Positions 39,501-48,500 of a stretch of DNA of 64,000 nt are shown piece by piece. Both the position numbers and the translations under genes were made by a program. The stretch lies in contig OX336355.1 in NCBI GenBank assembly GCA_946902875.1, positions 7,895,347 through 7,959,346 of the forward strand, read 5' to 3'. The notes under the pieces were generated by a model that worked only from the letters and a program-made list of their open reading frames with translations, did not search any database and was not told the DNA's origin. The stretch is from Nematopogon swammerdamellus. Its lineage: Eukaryota; Arthropoda; Insecta; Lepidoptera; Adelidae. Within the stretch, counting starts at the first letter, position 1; each line of letters opens with the position of its first letter.

Positions 39501-42500
39501 TGAGGAACATCAGCATCCCCATCTTCACAGAAATGTGAATATAATAATGGATGCTCAGAAGTGGGTTTTGAGAAGGGACTTGCTTTCGAATTTTATTATT
39601 CAACTCAGTCCAGTATAGCCAGCAATCCAGGGAAGTCTCCGGTATGGCACCTACCTTCTCGGAGGTGATATTGGCTGGTCGGAGCATGCGCTTTGGCCCC
39701 TCCGACTCAGCCACCCATACCGGATTACATAAAAAAAAATGTTTTTTCTTCAATCATGAATCTAGCAGGTGAACCATGTCAATTAACAAAACTTGCTTGT
39801 CCAGGCCCACTGACATTGGCGCTGGTGTCAGACGCGTCGGGCACAAACCTGTTCATCAAGAGCAGTCAGAGTAGCGCGGGGAGCGACTCGCTCAGCAGCT
39901 CACAGCCGCTGCAGTACGTGCGGGTGCAGAGCCTCTACCTGCCCGTCAACACTGGTCAGTTGTTGTTATTGTCCTTTTTTTTTAATTTAATTTTTTTTTA
40001 AGGCTTTAGCCATTTCTGGCTATGCCAGCCCCATAGTAACTATATTGATATTTTAATGTACTTCAGCATGATTCAATGCCTGTGACTTTACAAAAAAACT
40101 TAGCATGAATTCAAACTCTTCCCCCTGAGCTCGCCCCAAGGCTTCATGTACTTTAAAAAACAGGTTGAGTCTGTCAGTTCTTAAGTCTCTCAATAACTTC
40201 TGCCTCAGTTCTCGGTTCCGGTCCCATTCCAACAGTATAAGGAGTAGGTCCTCTTCTATCCCACACATGCTGCAGTTAGTTAGTTAATTATTGTTCTTGT
40301 TATGTGCGCTGTCAATGGACAACAACAATAGCTTGGGCCCTGCAGCCCTGGCCAGGGATTGCATCCCTATACGCTGAACTTACAGCGGATGCGTACCGAT
40401 CGGTTCTGCAGATCCTTCCTCCACAGAACCGCTAAACTCTGGAACACTCTCCTTGCCCACATATTTCCCCCCAAGTATAGTCTCGGGTCCTTCAAGAGAG
40501 GCGTAAATGGGCACCTGTCAGGCCGGCTTGGCATTCGCAGCCCCCGCACGAGACCGAATGTCCATGGGCGTCGCTAGTCACCTTATGGGTGGCTCAGCGC
40601 CACATGTCGCGCTTACTATAAAAAAAAAGCTTGGTCTTTCCGTCACATAAAGAAACAACTCTAAACCCCAACTCAACAAAAAAAATTTCAAAATTTCTAA
40701 CGGGGCCATCTGTGCCATGTGATATTGTGTCTCCTATAAAATAAAATAAATAATGTTTGCTTACAGAAGTGGAGACGAGCCGCGGCCAAGCGGTGACCGC
40801 GTCAGCTCCGGTGCCAGCTCCGTCTGTCATCGTGTCGCAGAGCAACCACGCGCCCGTTAAGACAATCTCGTAAGTTTCTTCTTTAAAACTCCAATTTTCG
40901 AGGCCACTCCATGAAATAAAGTTAATATTCGGAAACTTTTCGAAATAGTGGCCACAGCGCCCCTGTCGCAAAAATAGAGGGAGATCGCTGCTCTGTGATC
41001 TGGGGCCTTATTCTGAAACCTAACGCCTAATCAGCGAGAGCGGCTATCGTCTCGTCGCCGTCTGTGTGTGTGTCTGTATTTTGCACACGCACACAAACGC
41101 GGCTCTCGTCTCGTCGCCGTCTATCTGGTGTCTGTATTTTGCACACGCACGCAAACTAATACGCAACGACATGAGAGTGTGGGACCACCACGTATGAGTG
41201 AATGTTGACAGCTATAAATACAAAATTTGCCCAAAATAATAAATTTAAACTATTCGTAAAAATATTTTTCTTTTATCTTACATATTATATTAGTGACCGT
41301 ACCTAATTATAACACCTTTAAAAACATTTCTCTACATGTATTCATTCGCTTTCAGCGGTTTTCATACATTATTAAATACTTGTAGTACAAACCTTTCCTA
41401 AGTGTTGGTAACACTGAACTGTCGATATCGTCCGTGACAAGAGACGTCTAGCGAGAGGGTCTTGGCTGCCGCCGAGTCGGTCTCGATTCTCGCTCTCGCG
41501 GCGATCGACGATACGTCATAGTGGCGTTCGGAATACCAATTTTCATACAAAAGAGAGCTAAGCGATATTCGCTCTCGCCTAAGCGAGATCGATTAGGCGT
41601 TAGGATTCAGAATAAGGCCCCTGAACAGTGTACACGGTCAAACGCCAGCGCCGGTGCCAGCTACGCTCCGCAGAGCGCCGCGAGTTTCCACATCATAGGT
41701 TTGCATGCGCAGGAGCTAATAAAAACTAACAATAATTGTTATTTGAAAAATATTTGTGAACACTGATTTACCATGTGATTGATCTTGACAAAATTCCCTA
41801 CAAAGCTATCTGTACCGTACAGTGTATTGACCTTTGCTTTGATTCCAAATTTGTGAATTGAAAATTTCACTTCACGAATAAAGTGAGGTTATGTTTTGTT
41901 TCGATTTCACACACGTGAATGGATGAAAACCTCCAATAATAACACATTCACTTCAGAAATGATGTTTTTTTTCGAATTTATACACAAACACAACAAACTA
42001 ATGACTAAAAACAACAAAAATAATTATCACAAAAAAAATAATCAGATCAAGTAGGGCGCTCACGTTTTTTCATAAGTATAATTGAGCCGTATTCCCATAT
42101 TGAAAGAGCATGCCAAAAGTCACTGCACTTCGGTCACCTAGTGCCATCCATACCCCGGAATGCAGCGCTTGAACCTGAACAGTCGTAGAACAATAGTTGT
42201 TCAGATCAAAATGTTTTCAGTTTCACATAAAGTTTAAGTTTTCTGTGAAATCTACCCAAAATGTAACACCGTGTATATTATACTCTGTCACCGAACATAT
42301 CGAAAGACCAACAAGAGTTTATTGGTTGAACAGATCAAGCGTTAGCGGTGGCAGTGTGACGTCGGGGGTTCAGTGGTGCACGGACGGCACGGTGGGTGTG
42401 GAGGAGACGCGGCCGTTCCCTCTCGCTCCCACACCCGCGCAACTGGGACGAGCACCTCTGCAGAAGAGACTCAGTAGAGGTAACATCACTATTTCTTCAT

Positions 42501-45500
42501 TAGGTAAATGCAAATCCGATATTAAAGAGAAAATAATAAAAATCGGCCAAGTGTGTGTCGGCCCACGCACAGTGAAGGGTTCCGTAGTTCCAACACACAC
42601 TTGGCCCATTTTTTACTTTCCCCAGGGAAAACAGCATGCAAGGAGTTGGAGGTAGGAGGTGTGGAACTAAGCGTGCGATGGCTTCACCGAACATATCCGG
42701 GCCCATCGGCAGTAGAGGAGGATGTTAATCGGTCGGGACTAGCGAGTGGCCACTCTAAATTTCCCGCGCATGCTTCACGTTTCGGCTCGCATCAAGCCCT
42801 CATCACCTAGTCTGCGTTGACTAGGACGCGGGGAACCACCAGTCCCGTTCTCGACCTCCCTCTCTCTACCTATCCATATTCTGTAGGATGCTTCCAGTGA
42901 CGTTTTCGAAGCTCTCTCCATATATGAGCTTAGCGTCGATCTTGGCAGCCCTAGATTCTTGAAGATACTCTACCTACAGCGACTTTGCTGGTAGCACTCT
43001 TGCTCCGACTTCCACAGCGAAGTCAGTCTTGAATCGGTTTCTCACAGTCCGGTCTAATAAGTTGCAGTACTTGTCAAATTTTATATTGTGGTCCTTCGGT
43101 ATGTTACTTTCCCATGGAACTGTAAGTTCAACAAGTACTACATGCTTTGTCACTTTTGAGAATATGAGTATATCCGGTATCCGGTCTAAATGCTGTGATA
43201 CAGATTTCCGAAGGCATCTGGTAATGCTTCTCGTGTGTCCATCAACAATTCCCTGAAAAATGTTTCTTGGAAGTCATACAGTTGATCTTCGGGACTCTGC
43301 CTACAGCCTGGGAGGTCAAGTCTTTCGGCTAGGCATCGATCGTGTTGCTTCCAAGTGGTCTCGGATATGCTTGGTGAGCTTAGTCGGTCTGTGGGCGAAA
43401 ATGGTTCATGGTGAGAGGAATGTTGCGCAACACTTTGTGACGTGTGAGGTTGTACTCTGTCAATAGTGTCAGGTGGAGAAACTTACAGGCGCTTTCTGCC
43501 CTGCTTCACTGTCACTACTCATAATCATCGGCCTGATGGCGAAATGGTAACGCGCTGGCGGTCCCAGGAGTCCCAGTGCTTAGTCCATGTTGGGCGACAC
43601 ATTATTTTTTTTTATTTTGTTGGTAAACACTAGCAGAGCAGCTGTACGCTGATCGAAGCTTTCTTGGCTTTCAGTAAGCAAGACGACAAACTCAGCACTC
43701 AATGACTTCACCGAACATCCCCAGGCCCATCGAAAGTAGGAGAAGGTCCAAACGAATACGAGACAAGCGATTGGCCAATCTTCCTCCCAGCATACTAGAC
43801 ATTTCGGCTCGCGTCGAGCCCTTATCGGCTAGTCTATACGTAACGCAAAACGTAAGAGCCGATACGCAACGCATGCTGGAGAACTACAGAGTGGCCACTC
43901 GCTAGTCCCGACCTAGATGGAAACCCTCCTCTACTGCCAATGGACCCGGATATGTTCGGTGAAGCCATCGCAAGTTTATTACCTTTAAGTTTTGTTTAAA
44001 CTAACCGAAATGTTATATACAGGAGCATCGGTAGGATCCCAAGGCAGCAACGACGCGGCGCCGCCGCGCGGTTTGTCCGAATCTGGCCCTCCGACGCCTC
44101 GTGCGACGCCCGACGAGCCCCTGCCTTCACCCAAGCAAACTGGCGACACGGTCAGCAGCCCTTCCCTCAAGAAGAGCCTGTTCAGAAGAGCCACAGAGGA
44201 TGGACGCGACAAGTCAGTCTCTTTTCCTTGTTATGTTCAGTTCTTTTTTTGTTGCGGGATAACTGGTGTGTCTGTAAGTGGTCCCCCATCAATCTAATGT
44301 TCCGATTCCGTATAAAGCCCTTACAATCCCTTTATTGCCTTACAATGCCGGATGAAACGGCTATGATCAATCGTTAATGAGATCCTTCCAGTTTAGTATA
44401 ACTGACATCAACAAAAATACTATAATAGCGGGTAATTCCGGTAGCAACTAGCGGCGGGTGGCCGAGTGGTTTGGGCATCGGCTTCTCATGCGAGAGGTCC
44501 GAGATTCGAATCTGGTCGGCGTGTACCAATGAGTTATTTCTGACGAAAAAATTTACGTGCATACCTACACCTGCTGCTTCACCGTTCGGAACCGGTGTAA
44601 AACTGTAGGTCCCTTCCCTTGCCCCTTACTAGGTGGTAGGCTCAAATTGTAGCTGACTGGGTTGGTATCACCGTACTGAATGTAAGATGGCCGCATAGCA
44701 GCCTCGGCTGTATTCTCCTCTAGTCCAGTATAGCCAGCAATCCAGGGAAGTCTCCGGTATGGGACCTACCTTCTCGGAGGTGATATTGACTGGTCGGAGC
44801 ATGCGCTTTGGCCCCTTCGATTCAGCCACCCATACCGCATTACATAAAATAAAAAAATCAACAAAAATACTATAATGGCGGGTAATTCCGGTAGCAGCTC
44901 AGATAGCAGTGGCACTAAGAATAAAGACGTGTGTGTGTTGTCAGGGTGCTGGAGACGGTGAACTTTGAGCAGAAGTTCTCGACGCTGCCGCAGTTCAAGC
45001 CGGACGCCTGCAGCCCGAGCACGCTGGTCGTGCCCAACTCTCCGCAGGTCTACCTACGCAAGAAGCACAACAAGACTCACATCGCCGGTACGCTTCACTC
45101 ATACCTTGTTATTGTTGTTCGGACTCGTTCTCCGCGCTTAAGCCCACTCCATTGCAGGCCTTTTGCGCGTCCTACGGCCTTACTGCAACCAGCCGTTCTT
45201 CCAGGAGGCGGCACACTCTCTTTGGCGCGCCTCTCGGAGTGTATTAGGGCCTCCCAGCTCCTTCGCCCTTATGTCTGCCACCTCCTCGCACTTCAGCAGC
45301 GCGTGGGTGGGTGTCTCGTCCGCCTGCAGGCATTCTCTGCACCGTGGACTGTCCGTTACTCCAATTACATAGAGGTGTCTGTTGAGTGTACAGTGACCAG
45401 TAAGCATACCTATCACCACACGCAGTTTTGCTCTATGGACACGAAGCAGCGTCTTGGTGAGACGGAGGTCCGGCTTCGTCTGTTTGCAGTCACTGCCCGC

Positions 45501-48500
45501 TGCCCATCTGTCTATGTGTAGCTGATACGTACGCTTGTGGATCCAACTTTTCAGTTGGATCCACAAGCGTACGTCACTCATACCTTACTCTCTCTATCTC
45601 TGTCTTTTCCTTCTCTCTCAATCCCCCGCCTGCCTCCCTCTCCTCTCCCTCTCCCTGTCTACCTCTCTATATCTACTCCGGTCCCTCTTCTTCTCAATAT
45701 ATTGTGAGAGCATATTCCGCATTTTGCGACAGACGACGAGGGCGCCGCGTGCACGCCGCTGAGCGAGACGGAGCTGCTGGAGAGCGGGGCGATGCCGACG
45801 CCGCACTCGTACAGCACGCCGCACTCGGGCAACAACGCGGCCAAGCTGGTCGGCAACACATTCTTTGGGCCGGACTTCAACATCGACACCTTCAGGGGTA
45901 CGTACCTACCTACTTACACATGTTTTGACAGACGGCGAGGGCGCCGCGTGCACGACGCTGAGCGAGACGGAGCTGCTGGAGAGCGGGGCGATGCCGACGC
46001 CACACTCGTACAGCACGCCGCACTCGGGCAACAACACGGCCAAGCTGGTCGGCAACACATTCTTTGGGCCGGACTTCAACATCGACACCTTCAGGGGTAC
46101 GTACCTACCTACCTACACTTGTTGCGACAGACGACGAGGGCGCCGCGTGCACGCCGCTGAGCGAGACGGAGCTGCTGGAGAGCGGGGCGATGCTGACGCC
46201 GCACTCGTACAGCACGCCGCACTCGGGCAACAACGCGGCCAAGCTGGTCGGCAACACATTCTTTGGGCCGGACTTCAACATCGACACCTTCAGGGGTACG
46301 TACCTACCTACCTACACATGTTGCGACAGACGACGAGGGCGCCGCGTGCACGTCGCTGAGCGAGACGGAGCTGCTGGAGAGCGGGGCGATGCCGACGCCG
46401 CACTCGTACAGCACGCCGCATTCGGGCAACAACGCGGCCAAGCTGGTCGGCAACACATTCTTTGGGCCGGACTTCAACATCGACACCTTCAGGGGTACGT
46501 ACCTACCTACTTACACATGTTTTGACAGACGGCGAGGGCGCCGCGTGCACGACGCTGAGCGAGACGGAGCTGCTGGAGAGCGGGGCGATGCCGACGCCGC
46601 ACTCGTACAGCACGCCGCATTCGGGCAACAACGCGGCCAAGCTGGTCGGCAACACATTCTTTGGGCCGGACTTCAACATCGACACCTTCAGAGGTACCTA
46701 CCTACCTACCTACACATGTTGCGACAGACGACGAGGGCGCCGCGTGCACGCCGCTGAGCGAGACGGAGCTGCTGGAGAGCGGGGCGATGCCGACGCCGCA
46801 CTCGTACAGCACGCCGCACTCGGGCAACAACGCGGGCAAGCTGGTCGGGAACACATTCTTTGGGCCGGACTTCAACATCGACACCTTCAGAGGTACCTAC
46901 CTACTTACACATTTTATTTTTTTTATGTAATCCGGTATGGGTGGCTGAGTCAGAGGGGCCAAAGCACATGCTCTGACTAGCCAATATCACCTCCGAGAAG
47001 GTAGGTGCCATACCGGAGACTTCCCTGGATTGCTGGCTATACTGGACTAGAGGAGAACACAGCCGAGGCTGCTATGCGGCCATCCAGTACGGTGGTATCA
47101 ACCCAGTCGGCTACAATTTGAGCCTACCACCTAGTAAGGGGCAAGGGAAGGGATCTACAGTTTTACAGCGGTTCCGAACGGTGAAGCAGCAGGTGTAATG
47201 AAATGAAATGAGAATATACTTTATTGCACAAAAAGTGACAAAAGGCGGACTTAAAGCCTACGTATGCACGTAAATTTTTTCATCAGAAAAAACTCCGAAC
47301 GCCGACCGAATTCGAACCGCGGATCTCTCACATGAGAAGCCGATGCCCAAACCACTCGGCCACCCGCTGCTTTGTTTCTCCTTTTGTTGCTGCCAGTATC
47401 CGAGTGGGCATTCATCAGTAGTTTGGTTTAGGGATCAGTCAGTTTCTGTTCTGTCTAACATTCTGACAGGTATTTAACTCTTTGATGATGTATCATTACA
47501 GTTTTTAAATTCATCACATTGAACAGGGGTCGAAAGTTAAGCGTAACAGCAATATTCGATAATGTTTAATAATTTCTAAGTATTAAGGCAGCTGAAACAT
47601 TGATTTGATAGTTGAGGGAATAAAGAACAGAAAATGTGATATGGCCATTGTTTAGTTATCACAATACAATTTCATTTTGTGTGTTTTATAACCTGCATCC
47701 AGCTTCATCTCCAATACAGCTAGACTCAAATTCACTACGGTATAGACCTACAGACTTTACTAAGCACCCCGCATTGTGTTATATGTGTACATAGCATGGA
47801 TACTGAAGCGGCACTATGACTGCCCAGAGCTGGAAAGCATGTTTGTGTTTAATTCAAACACTCACCTAAGAGGTCACAGCTTGAAACTCAATGTAACAAG
47901 CTTCTCAACCGAAGCAAGAAAACACTTCCTGACTAACAGAATCGTAAACAGCTGGAATAAACTGCCCGAGGAAGTTATTGAAGCATCCTCAATAAACACA
48001 TTCAAAAATAGGCTTGACAAGTATTTAAAATCGAAGAAATATAACCAATAGCAACACCAGTGATCATCATAGACATGAACACATCAGCATACTAAGCTGC
48101 TAGTTCATTATTAACAAATAATAATAATAACACAAAGCCGGGTTTTGTGGGTGTTTATGGGTATGTTTGTTGCAACAGTTGTGTCGGAGAGCGTGGAGGA
48201 GATGTCGCCGCGGACGCCGTGCAGCGCGGGCGGCGGCGGCGGCGGGGGCGGGGCGGGCGGCGGGGGCGGCGGCGCGGGTGCGGGCGCGCGCGGCGAGGCG
48301 GGCCACCGGCGCGTGCTGGAGCAGCGGCGGCAGCTCGTGCTGAAGCTGTTCCACGACCACGGCATGTTCCCCTCCACCCAGGCCACCACGCACTTCCAGG
48401 TCACTCGATATTATGATTATAAATTCAAGTGAGAGTAGTTACTTCGTAACAGATAAATCACTCCATATAAAAAGTTCCATACCTTCGGCTTTAATAGCCT

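Larger units (their letters stand above)
45733..46892 (+). repeat. cic: tandem array of six copies of one cic exon (199-bp unit)
   Basis: Seen: exon copies at 45733-45897, 45932-46096, 46131-46295, 46330-46494, 46529-46693 and 46728-46892. Each is 165 nt (55 codons), phase 1-1, with a ...gacag acceptor and a gtac donor. Intervening introns are each exactly 34 nt, starting gtacgtacc or gtacctacc. Each copy encodes [41 protein letters not shown] with few changes: DDEG or DGEG at the start, T-P/T/S-L, P or L after AM, and NNAA, NNTA or NNAG. It lies between the exon at 44945 and the C1 exons, at the position of PNTPKSAKCEGDIFTFD in human CIC. A retained 34-nt intron shifts the frame by one. Whether copies are used one at a time or together cannot be told from sequence. 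Confidence 0.95.

Noticed and set aside
45618..46884. Six near-identical 60-codon - strand frames and several 120-170-codon + strand frames through the repeated exons
   Set aside because: They are shadows or read-through of the 34-nt introns of the tandem cic exon; the repetition comes from the DNA repeat, not from separate genes.
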